This document shows, piece after piece, positions 1 through 6,204 of a stretch of DNA of 12,110 nt. A model generated the notes under the pieces. The model did no database searches, was not told where the DNA came from, and saw only the letters and a program-made list of their open reading frames with translations. Each line of letters opens with the position of its first letter. Positions within the stretch are counted from its first letter, which is position 1. The stretch comes from Candidatus Aenigmatarchaeota archaeon (GTDB lineage Archaea > Aenigmatarchaeota > Aenigmatarchaeia > JACPZZ01). The stretch is taken from contig JACQNY010000089.1 in the NCBI GenBank assembly GCA_016202795.1, forward strand, positions 1 to 12,110, in the 5' to 3' direction. The position numbers and the translations under genes are program-made.

Positions 1-1165
1 CAAGTATCGAAATCTCAGTAGGGTCGCCGACCATGTCGATCGAGGAGTTGTTGCACAGGACGCCTGCAGTCAGCAAAAGTTCAAGTTCTTTGTCTGCGAA
101 AACCCGGCTGCCGTTGGCAAGTATTTCGCCCTCTTGGCTGTAACCGCTGCCGCTCACTTCGTAAACTGTTGATGCCGTACATATTTTCCTGACCGTCATC
201 TCGTTTTCCGTTAAAGTTCCTGTTTTGTCGCTGACAATGACAGTTGTTGCGCCCAGCGTCTCGACTGCGGGAAGTTTTCTTACAACCGCATTGCGCTTGG
301 ACATCCTGTAAACACCCAGCGCCAGCGATGTCGTAACGACAGCTGGGAGGCCTTCAGGAATCGCAGCAACGGCCAGTGAGATCGAAGCCAAAAACATACT
401 GAAAACGCCGACACCTTCATAGACGCCGAGCAGGAATATCAAGATGACTATGAAAAAAATTGCTTTGGACATGTCCTTGCCGAACGCGTCAAGTTTTTCC
501 TGCAGCGGAGTTTTAATCGTCTTCGATTCCTGTATCATTTCAGCTATCTTGCCTATTTCCGTGTTCATGCCGGTTTTCTCAACCACAAATCTTGCGCGCC
601 CGTAGGTTATTGCGGTTCCCATAAAAACCCTGTTTGTCCTCTCCGCCACAGGATAATTTTCGTCTTTGTTCTGATCCGCCTTCTTTTCAACAGGGAACGA
701 TTCGCCGGTCAGCGCAGATTCGTCAGCCTGCAGGCTGAAAGATTCCACCAGCAAGCCGTCTGCAGGGACTTTGTCGCCCGCTTCCAAAATGACAAAATCT
801 CCAGGCACGATTTCCGAAGCGGGTATTATGGAATCCTTGCCGTCGCGAACGACCTTCGCAACCGGGTTCATAATCTTTTTAAGAGCTTCGAGGGATTTTT
901 CAGCCCTGTACTCCTGCACAAATCCGAGTATCGCGTTAAGTATCACTATCAAGGTTATTGCGATTGCATCAATGATTTCTCCAAGGAAAAATGAAATTAC
1001 AGCTGCGATTATAAGTATCGTTATCAGGATGCTCGAAAACTGCTCCAAAAAAAGTTTTATTGGGCTTTTGCCTTTTTTCTCCCTAAGCTTGTTCTGGCCA
1101 AACTCTCGAAGGAGCTTAACCGCATCAATTGAGGAAAGGCCGCGATAATTCCTGTCGTAATTCAT
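1..1165 (-). CDS. P2-type cation-transporting ATPase (Ca2+-ATPase-like), N-terminal part, cut by window edge
   Basis: Reading the minus strand from the ATG at 1163-1165 gives an open frame of 388 codons that runs off the window start, so the 3' end is missing. Visible parts: an N-terminal cation-ATPase domain (about 1-40); membrane helices M1/M2 (about 44-84); the actuator domain with the TGE dephosphorylation motif (153-155); M3 (about 235-250); M4 with the PEGLP ion-binding motif (270-274); and the phosphorylation motif DKTGTLT with Asp313. The nucleotide-binding domain begins with GDPTE (380-384). Glu in PEGL and the flanking sequence match the SERCA/PMCA-like P2 class rather than heavy-metal P1B pumps, which have CPC/SPC at this point. 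It would use ATP to export Ca2+, possibly Mn2+. M5/M6, which would settle the ion, lie outside. It is divergent from a TerC-superfamily gene across about 70 bases. Family assignment is firm; the ion is inferred. Confidence 0.93.
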   Translation of the reverse strand, partial: MNYDRNYRGLSSIDAVKLLREFGQNKLREKKGKSPIKLFLEQFSSILITILIIAAVISFFLGEIIDAIAITLIVILNAILGFVQEYRAEKSLEALKKIMNPVAKVVRDGKDSIIPASEIVPGDFVILEAGDKVPADGLLVESFSLQADESALTGESFPVEKKADQNKDENYPVAERTNRVFMGTAITYGRARFVVEKTGMNTEIGKIAEMIQESKTIKTPLQEKLDAFGKDMSKAIFFIVILIFLLGVYEGVGVFSMFLASISLAVAAIPEGLPAVVTTSLALGVYRMSKRNAVVRKLPAVETLGATTVIVSDKTGTLTENEMTVRKICTASTVYEVSGSGYSQEGEILANGSRVFADKELELLLTAGVLCNNSSIDMVGDPTEISIL

Positions 1166-1190
1166 CCCAGATTTCCTTCTTAGTTTAGGG

Positions 1191-1212
1191 CTTTCTTGTT
1201 TTTTAAAGAAAG
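1191..1212. promoter_or_regulatory. Divergent promoter with inverted repeat (ATPase / DUF475)
   Basis: The gap 1166-1236 serves two divergent genes. The arms CTTTCTT (1191-1197) and AAGAAAG (1206-1212) form a perfect 7-bp inverted repeat with an 8-base spacer. The self-complementary TTTAAA at 1202-1207 is the best TATA candidate for both directions, lying about 32 bases from the ATG at 1237 and about 40 bases from the ATG at 1165. The ATPase start has a weak AAGGA-type SD upstream; the plus-strand gene has none and looks leaderless. A dimeric regulator site is possible, but the arms are pure pyrimidine/purine and could pair by chance. Confidence 0.4.
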
Positions 1213-1236
1213 ATCGCCAAAATCTAGTTGTTAGTT

Positions 1237-2169
1237 ATGAGCACCCTTGACGGGCTTCTTGTAGTTGTGGGCCTCGTGGTCTTTGAAATAATTGTGAGCA
1301 TCGACAACGCGATAGTTAACGCCCACATGCTGAAGACCATGAGCCGGAAATGGCGGAAAATATTTCTTTTTTTCGGGATCCTTTCTGCAGTCTTGTTGAT
1401 GCGCTTGATCCTGCCTTTGGTCATGGTCTGGCTGCTGGTTCCGGACATATCCGCTGACGGCATTTTGAATCTATTCACCTCAAACAGCTCGCTGGCGCAC
1501 GACGCCATAGAGCAGCAAAAATACTTGATACTGTCATTCGGCGGGATGTTCCTGCTTCTGGTGTATTTTCACTGGCTTTTCATGGAAAAGAAAAAGCCGT
1601 TGTTCGCGCACGAAAAACTCATGGAAAAAAATCACGATGTTTGGTTTTTCGCGTTTGCGGCAATACTTCTCGTGGGTTTGATGTATCTGGCGCGATCCCG
1701 CCCGTCAATGATGATAACTATAGCCATGGGAAGCGCTGCCTTTTTCATACTCTACGGGTTCAAGGAAAGCGCGGAGAAAAGGGAGGAGAAAATGATGAAG
1801 AGCGAAGCGTCTGATGTTTCCAAATTCATGTACCTGGAAGTTTTGGACATGGTGTTCAGCTTTGACAGCGTGATCGGAGCATTTGCGTTCACGACAAACC
1901 TGCTGTACATATTCCTCGGTTTAGGCATCGGCTCGCTGGCTTTGCGGGAGCTTACAATAATAGGGATAAAAAAAATATCGTCATATGTATGGCTCAAGAA
2001 CGGCGCAATGACGTCAATAGCATTTCTGGGCGTTTTCATGCTTTTGGAAAGCTTTAACATGCACCTACCGGTGTCTCTGCCGACACTGATCACGTTTTCC
2101 GTAGTCGGTTACACGTTCTACATGTCCCACAAGAACTTGACATACAGAAAATTGTTGAATTCTAAATAG
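1237..2169 (+). CDS. DUF475 / TerC-superfamily integral membrane protein
   Basis: A 310-residue polytopic membrane protein with about eight hydrophobic segments. Two halves carry related acidic motifs: E-IIVSI-D-N-A (Glu17, Asp23, Asn24) and D-MVFSF-D-S (Asp204, Asp210, Ser211). The spacing between the acidic residues is the same in both, the internal repeat typical of TerC/DUF475 proteins (related to LysE and YkoY-type families). TerC relatives have been linked to tellurite resistance and to Mn2+ or other metal export. The substrate here is not known. I chose the ATG at 1237, not the in-frame TTG at 1228: it lies 30 bases after a TATA-like TTTAAA with no SD, which fits a leaderless mRNA. The stop TAG lies inside an 18-base tandem duplication. 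Its divergent neighbour is a Ca2+-ATPase-like pump, which suggests a shared role in divalent-cation homeostasis (inference). Confidence 0.85.
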   Translation: MSTLDGLLVVVGLVVFEIIVSIDNAIVNAHMLKTMSRKWRKIFLFFGILSAVLLMRLILPLVMVWLLVPDISADGILNLFTSNSSLAHDAIEQQKYLILSFGGMFLLLVYFHWLFMEKKKPLFAHEKLMEKNHDVWFFAFAAILLVGLMYLARSRPSMMITIAMGSAAFFILYGFKESAEKREEKMMKSEASDVSKFMYLEVLDMVFSFDSVIGAFAFTTNLLYIFLGLGIGSLALRELTIIGIKKISSYVWLKNGAMTSIAFLGVFMLLESFNMHLPVSLPTLITFSVVGYTFYMSHKNLTYRKLLNSK

Positions 2170-2193
2170 ACATTAAATTCTAAATAGACATTA
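2158..2193. repeat. 18-bp perfect tandem duplication spanning two convergent stop codons
   Basis: AATTCTAAATAGACATTA occurs at 2158-2175 and again, without any mismatch or gap, at 2176-2193. The first copy supplies the TAG stop of the plus-strand membrane protein (2167-2169). The second supplies the stop of the minus-strand KaiC-like gene (read as TAG from 2182-2180) and its last codons. Both copies contain CTAAATAG, which has a stop on each strand. Confidence 0.95.
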
Positions 2194-2851
2194 CATTGAT
2201 CCCGTTTTCCATTATCTCAAACGGATGTATGTCCGTTGAGTGGTTGGTGTCGCGCATCTTCCTTATCAGAAGGCTTCTTTTGTATTTCGTTAATGTCAAA
2301 TATTGAAGCACAATGACCGCGTCGGCGGCGAATTCTATGACACCGTAACGGCTTAACGCCTGCGAATCTTCGGGTATTTCCGCTGTTATCATAACAGTCG
2401 TCCCGAGATCTTTCAGCCTTCTCAGGGTTTTGAAAAGCAGCTTTCTCATTTCCAGTTGTTTTTCAATGTACATCTCAAACATGCTCACCGAATCTATAAC
2501 AATACGTTTTGCGTGTATGCCCTGGATTTCCCTCTCCAGCATGGTTACAAGCGTGTCTATCGAAAATGGCTCAACCTCAATTATCTTTAACATGCCCTTG
2601 TTTTCCATCTCTTCCAGGTTCCAGCCAAACCTCGCGCCATGATTCCTTATGCTGCGCGACGTTTCTTCTGTGGTAACAAGTATGCCTGGTTCGCGGTAAA
2701 GCTTTGCGCCGCCGTAAAGAAATTGTGTTATGAACATTGTCTTTCCCGAGCCAGTCTTTCCAGCCACAAGCACAGCAGAATTTCTTACAAGCCCGCCTTC
2801 CACCAATTCGTCAAGGCCGTTTATTCCTGTTTGGACTCTATCTATCGCCAT
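2180..2851 (-). CDS. KaiC/RadA-like single-domain ATPase
   Basis: A 223-residue RecA-fold ATPase of the archaeal KaiC/GvpD/RAD55-like group. It has the entry sequence TGINGLDELVEGG (8-20), Walker A GKTGSGKT (31-38), a TTEE catalytic-glutamate segment (60-63) and Walker B RIVIDS (116-121). Only one KaiC domain is present; cyanobacterial KaiC has two, so this is not a clock protein. There is no extra DNA-binding or recombinase domain. Such stand-alone proteins are frequent in archaea and mostly lack a known role; signalling or regulation is often supposed. Start: ATG 2849-2851 with GGAG (2860-2863) eight bases upstream. It converges on the DUF475 gene, with its stop in the tandem duplication. 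The surface-protein gene upstream on the same strand ends 70 bases away, with a TATA-like element between them, so it probably has its own promoter. Confidence 0.9.
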   Translation of the reverse strand: MAIDRVQTGINGLDELVEGGLVRNSAVLVAGKTGSGKTMFITQFLYGGAKLYREPGILVTTEETSRSIRNHGARFGWNLEEMENKGMLKIIEVEPFSIDTLVTMLEREIQGIHAKRIVIDSVSMFEMYIEKQLEMRKLLFKTLRRLKDLGTTVMITAEIPEDSQALSRYGVIEFAADAVIVLQYLTLTKYKRSLLIRKMRDTNHSTDIHPFEIMENGINVMSI

Positions 2852-2859
2852 TTCAATCG

Positions 2860-2900
2860 CTCCAACAGATAATGATTTGTTTTCGACTGTATATATTAAT
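2860..2900 (-). promoter_or_regulatory. TATA box and SD for the KaiC-like gene
   Basis: On the minus strand the AT-rich ATTAATATAT (2900-2891) is a good TATA candidate, about 44 bases from the start codon. It would place the transcript start near 2868. The GGAG at 2863-2860 would then lie inside a short leader, at proper SD spacing (8 bases) from the ATG at 2851. Confidence 0.5.
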
Positions 2901-2921
2901 TTTCAACACTTCTTCACAACT

Positions 2922-4250
2922 TTAATCGAACTCTTTTAACTCTTCCTTCAATCGTTTTATCTTTATGTTAATTTCAATCGCTTTTTGCTCATAGTCTTCC
3001 ATCATGCGGCGGAAAGCTTTTTCGTCTATTTTTCTCCTGTAATAATTTTCTTCAACCAAGGCCTTTGCCGAAGTTATGTTTCGCCTCTCCTCTTCCAGGT
3101 CTTCTATCTCATTTTTCAGTTTTTTGGGTTTTGAAACGTTTTGGGTGTAAGAAAGCTCCACCTGCTTTTCCAGATACAGTGTGAGCAGGATTATGGTAAT
3201 CACCATCGGAATCGTCCACCATAGCTTGTAAAGCATTCCAGGCAGGTTGTTTTTAACAACCCTGAAAACTATGGATTTCTTGCCCGCGTTACCGGCGTCG
3301 TCGCTGGCTGTCGCTGTCATGGAAAGGTAGTCGCTATTCGAAATGGTGTCATAATTTTTGAACTCGAAAATTCCGGAATCGGATAATTTATCCATTTTAG
3401 CTAATCTTCCATCAGAATCTTCGATCAGGACAAGAGCGTTTCTGACAGGGCTTCCATCTTGATAATAGGCCCTCACTATCACATCCAGGCGCGCGCCGTT
3501 TTCCACGGCAGACTCGGTCGGGGATAAAAAATCTATGATTATCAGGCTGTTAACAACCCTGATGCTTCGTGAACCGCCGCCTTTTTCGCCGTCTTTCTGG
3601 GCAACGCATTTAATTATCCATATTTGCGTCGGGTCGCCGCGTCCTATCTGGTAATCCCTGTAATAAACGCCCCCCTCCTTTATGTCATTCTCCGTAATCT
3701 GGTAAGTGTCAGTAAAAAACTCGCCGACTGACAAGAGCTCTATCGTCGCGCCTGCGGACGGTTGCCCGGGAAACACAAGCTTGCAAACGACGCTCGCGTC
3801 GTTTACAGGCAACCCGCCTTTAGTCACGCGCAGCTTTATTGTCAAGTTATCCTCGCGATAAAACCTTTCGCCGTTTGCTGGCGTTATGAACCCGATGTCC
3901 AGCAAAGAATTGTTTGCGCCGTCTTTTATGAAAATTTGTTTCTCCTTTTCAATCGCACCAGCTTCGGCCTTTATGAGAACCTTGCCTTGGTCGCCCGGAA
4001 TTATGTTATAATCGTAGCCAAAAATTCCATTTTCAACGCCTACGACTTTTACCGCGTTTAACGGGAACAGACCTGTTATGGATATCGTAACATTGCTAAA
4101 ATCCGAAAACCCGCTGATCCGTATCGTCTCGCCTACGCTGTACTCACTCTTATCCGTGTTTAACTCCAGGCCCGCTGCGTAAACGTTTGATGAAACCAGA
4201 ATAAACGCAAAAACCAAAGCGCTTAGCGCCTGTATTTTACCAATGCCCAT
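2922..4250 (-). CDS. Secreted/surface Ig-like protein with C-terminal membrane anchor and cytoplasmic coiled coil
   Basis: A 442-residue protein of unknown function with clear topology. A signal peptide (about 1-25, likely cut after VYA) is followed by beta-rich, Ig-like segments at about 28-110, 117-235 and 238-332. The third segment has a typical Ig-like ending (TATASDDAGNAG, 312-323). Its only two cysteines, Cys156 and Cys215, are both in the second segment and could form a disulfide outside the cell. One membrane helix (about 343-361) leads to a charged cytoplasmic tail predicted to be a coiled coil (about 375-440). The tail includes a YYRRKIDEKAFRRMMEDYEQK-like stretch resembling tails of other archaeal membrane proteins. 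It lies 32 bases after mevalonate kinase but has its own TATA-like element overlapping that gene's stop, so it need not belong to the mevalonate operon. A sensor or surface-complex role is possible, not shown. Confidence 0.8.
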   Translation of the reverse strand: MGIGKIQALSALVFAFILVSSNVYAAGLELNTDKSEYSVGETIRISGFSDFSNVTISITGLFPLNAVKVVGVENGIFGYDYNIIPGDQGKVLIKAEAGAIEKEKQIFIKDGANNSLLDIGFITPANGERFYREDNLTIKLRVTKGGLPVNDASVVCKLVFPGQPSAGATIELLSVGEFFTDTYQITENDIKEGGVYYRDYQIGRGDPTQIWIIKCVAQKDGEKGGGSRSIRVVNSLIIIDFLSPTESAVENGARLDVIVRAYYQDGSPVRNALVLIEDSDGRLAKMDKLSDSGIFEFKNYDTISNSDYLSMTATASDDAGNAGKKSIVFRVVKNNLPGMLYKLWWTIPMVITIILLTLYLEKQVELSYTQNVSKPKKLKNEIEDLEEERRNITSAKALVEENYYRRKIDEKAFRRMMEDYEQKAIEINIKIKRLKEELKEFD

Positions 4251-4263
4251 GAGTAATGTATTG

Positions 4264-4290
4264 GCGGTTGGGTAGATAATATTTAACCGC
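4264..4290 (-). promoter_or_regulatory. Promoter of the surface-protein gene, flanked by an inverted repeat
   Basis: The TATA-like TTAAATATTA on the minus strand (4287-4277 region) lies about 30 bases from the ATG at 4250 and overlaps the stop codon of mevalonate kinase (4283-4285). No SD is seen, which suggests a leaderless transcript. The arms GCGGTT (4264-4269) and AACCGC (4285-4290) form a perfect 6-bp inverted repeat enclosing the TATA element, with a 15-base spacer. The promoter is fairly likely; the dyad may be chance. Confidence 0.45.
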
Positions 4291-5212
4291 TCTTTTCCAA
4301 ACGCAGCCCCTCGCCAACTTTGACCGGCAGAATCTTGCCGCCCGCTGTCCTGATGGCATTTGAAACTTGTTTTTCATTCCCCGCCGCAAGCGCTATCATG
4401 TTGTCGCCTATGCCTGCACCGGATAGTTTCGCCCCAAATGCGCCTGCTTTGCGCGCCGCAAAAACCAATTTTTCCAGTTCGATGGAACTCACGCCCATTG
4501 AACAAAGTATGCCGTGGTTTATGTTCATTAGCTCTCCCAAAGTCTGGAAATCGCTTTTTCTTATGGCCCTCTCCGCTTCGTCGACTATTTCACCGACCCT
4601 GTCTATCAATACAGTCAAAAGCGCCGGGTATTTCTTCTCTAGATATTGCACACCTTTGATGATCGACCCGCTTTTGGCTTTTATGCCTGTATTGCCGACA
4701 ACCAACGGCAGGTTTTTGTTTGTAACAACGCGGGTTACTTTTCCCTTGACATAATATATTATGCCGCCGTATGTTGACGCAGCAACGTCCATACCGCTTC
4801 CGTAGCCTGCAACGCCGGAGCTTATTTCAAAGGCCGTGTCCGCTATCTCTTTTTTCTTCATGCTTGCGCCGAAATGTTCGTTAAGGGCGCCCAGCGCCGC
4901 GACTGTCACAGCGTTAGAAGACCCTGTGCCTGCATTCACGTCAGATTTTATTTCCAGGTCAAATCCGCCGCTAGCGCCGGTTTTTTCAGAAAATTTTTTT
5001 ATTGTTGCGGACAAGATGTCAAGTTTCCTGTTCGGCCATTTTTCTTTGACAACGCCGTAATTTTTGGATGTTAAGAAAATCTTGCCGTCTTTTCGCGGCT
5101 TCAAAATCGCATATACCCTGCTGTCCACGGCCTGTACAAGTATAGGTTTTCCATGGCGTGATGCATGCTCACCGAACAATACAAGCTTTCCAGGCGCAGA
5201 TGTAATAATCAT
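4283..5212 (-). CDS. mvk: Mevalonate kinase (GHMP family)
   Basis: A 309-residue GHMP kinase that phosphorylates mevalonate at the 5-OH. From the ATG at 5212 the protein begins MIITSAPGKLVLFGEHA, the canonical mevalonate-kinase N-terminus. It continues with the glycine/serine ATP loop (AGTGSSNA, 94-101), the GYGSGMD segment with catalytic Asp142, an inner VGNTGIKA motif (172-179) and the C-terminal GAKLSGAGIGD motif (260-270). Length fits archaeal enzymes. Two loops deviate slightly: GTGSS for the usual GLGSS, and GAGIGD for GAGGGG/GAGGGD. An in-frame TTG at 5224 would overlap the upstream stop (TTGA) and add four residues. I prefer the ATG because the homologous N-terminus starts there and GAGTGA lies just ahead of it. 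It is last in the mevalonate cluster. Confidence 0.9.
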   Translation of the reverse strand: MIITSAPGKLVLFGEHASRHGKPILVQAVDSRVYAILKPRKDGKIFLTSKNYGVVKEKWPNRKLDILSATIKKFSEKTGASGGFDLEIKSDVNAGTGSSNAVTVAALGALNEHFGASMKKKEIADTAFEISSGVAGYGSGMDVAASTYGGIIYYVKGKVTRVVTNKNLPLVVGNTGIKAKSGSIIKGVQYLEKKYPALLTVLIDRVGEIVDEAERAIRKSDFQTLGELMNINHGILCSMGVSSIELEKLVFAARKAGAFGAKLSGAGIGDNMIALAAGNEKQVSNAIRTAGGKILPVKVGEGLRLEKSG

Positions 5213-5220
5213 AACATCAC

Positions 5221-6204
5221 TCAAAATAAATGTTTACTTACAATTTCAGCTCCCTTTCCCGGCCGATTTTCAATAACATCAATCACATCATTGATCAATT
5301 TAACACGTTTTATTATCTCTCTCGAATTTTCAGGTAATGAAAGAATATGCACATGAGCTCCTGTATCGATGGTATAATAACATTCCAGGCCTTCCATGCG
5401 CCAATCCTGCACAGCGTGCATCAATGATATGGTTCCCGGCGACCAGTTGAGTATCGTGGGTGTCGTCGTCAATGCGATCGCGTGCATCATCAATGAGTTT
5501 AACTCAGCCACCTTCCCAATCATGGTAAAATCTTTTTCAAGAATTGATCTTCTAACAGACGCCAAATCTTTCTTGACAGCTTTAAGCCACGAACCGTAAA
5601 ACGGACATGTTTTTACCGTGGCCTGCATGCTTTCCCTTGTTGTATATCTTCTTTTTGCCGCTTCCACCACAACGGCTATGTCCCTGATATCGAAATAATT
5701 TTCGCCAGCGATCTGTTTAGCGTAAGATTTTTCAGATGATTTAGCGGCGATCCACTCAACATAACCGCCGAATATTGAACGGCATGATGACCCGGAGCCC
5801 TGCCGCGCTATAATGGATAATTCCTTTTTGTTTAATTCCAAACCGACTGCATCGCAGCCCGCTACGGTCAATGCTGCAAACCCAGAAGCTGAAGACGCCA
5901 AGCCAGCAGCCGTTAAAAAATTATTTTTCGACACAACCTTTGCTTTCGGTGTAGATTTTGCCAGTTTCCTTATCAGATCCAGATGTTCAATAACTCTTGA
6001 AGCCTCCTTTCCCTCGGCTTTTTTTCCGTTTAATTCCACAATATCATTATCGTAATCGCCAGAAAATTCCACAGTCGTCGTAGTGCTTAATTTGTCAACC
6101 GTCAGCGATATGCTGCCGTTCATCGGTAATATTAATTTCTCGTTATATTTTCCCCAGTATTTTACGAGCGCCGTGTTCGAATTTGCAACCGCTGTCGATT
6201 TCAT
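5221..6204 (-). CDS. mvaD: Diphosphomevalonate decarboxylase family protein (mevalonate 5-phosphate/5-diphosphate or 3,5-bisphosphate decarboxylase)
   Basis: A 327-residue GHMP-fold decarboxylase. Family signatures are clear: NSNTALVKYWGK (8-19, Lys15), LPMNGSISLTV (26-36), the ATP loop TAAGLASSAS (98-107), GSGSSCRSIFGG (136-147, Arg142) and YTIDTGAHV (277-285, Asp280). The Lys/Arg/Asp set used for phosphorylation and decarboxylation is complete, and the ATP loop is intact. By sequence it is therefore an active ATP-dependent decarboxylase, unlike the neighbouring paralogue at 7072-8031. The usual DAGPN loop after the Asp is DTGAH here, which may change substrate choice. Whether it uses the 5-diphosphate, the 5-phosphate or the 3,5-bisphosphate cannot be told from sequence. 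The start ATG overlaps the upstream stop (ATGA) and has GGAG a few bases ahead, so it is translationally coupled to the P-loop kinase. Confidence 0.85.
   Translation of the reverse strand: MKSTAVANSNTALVKYWGKYNEKLILPMNGSISLTVDKLSTTTTVEFSGDYDNDIVELNGKKAEGKEASRVIEHLDLIRKLAKSTPKAKVVSKNNFLTAAGLASSASGFAALTVAGCDAVGLELNKKELSIIARQGSGSSCRSIFGGYVEWIAAKSSEKSYAKQIAGENYFDIRDIAVVVEAAKRRYTTRESMQATVKTCPFYGSWLKAVKKDLASVRRSILEKDFTMIGKVAELNSLMMHAIALTTTPTILNWSPGTISLMHAVQDWRMEGLECYYTIDTGAHVHILSLPENSREIIKRVKLINDVIDVIENRPGKGAEIVSKHLF

Noticed and set aside
771..1148. Plus-strand open frame of 125 codons
   Set aside because: It lies opposite the clear P-type ATPase frame, and its translation has no recognisable motif; the minus-strand frame holds TGE, PEGLP and DKTGTLT.
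1228..1236. TTG start for the DUF475 protein
   Set aside because: It adds three residues only. The ATG at 1237 has the better distance to the TATA-like element and needs no rare start.
2158..2193. CRISPR-like or insertion-sequence target repeat
   Set aside because: There are only two copies, directly abutting with no spacer, and no transposase or cas gene is nearby.
2180..2851. Circadian KaiC or RadA recombinase
   Set aside because: Only one short ATPase domain is present, with no second KaiC domain and no RadA N-terminal DNA-binding domain.
4231..4282. Surface protein as fifth gene of the mevalonate operon
   Set aside because: The gap is 32 bases with its own TATA-like element and no SD, and the product has no tie to isoprenoid synthesis; co-transcription is not excluded.
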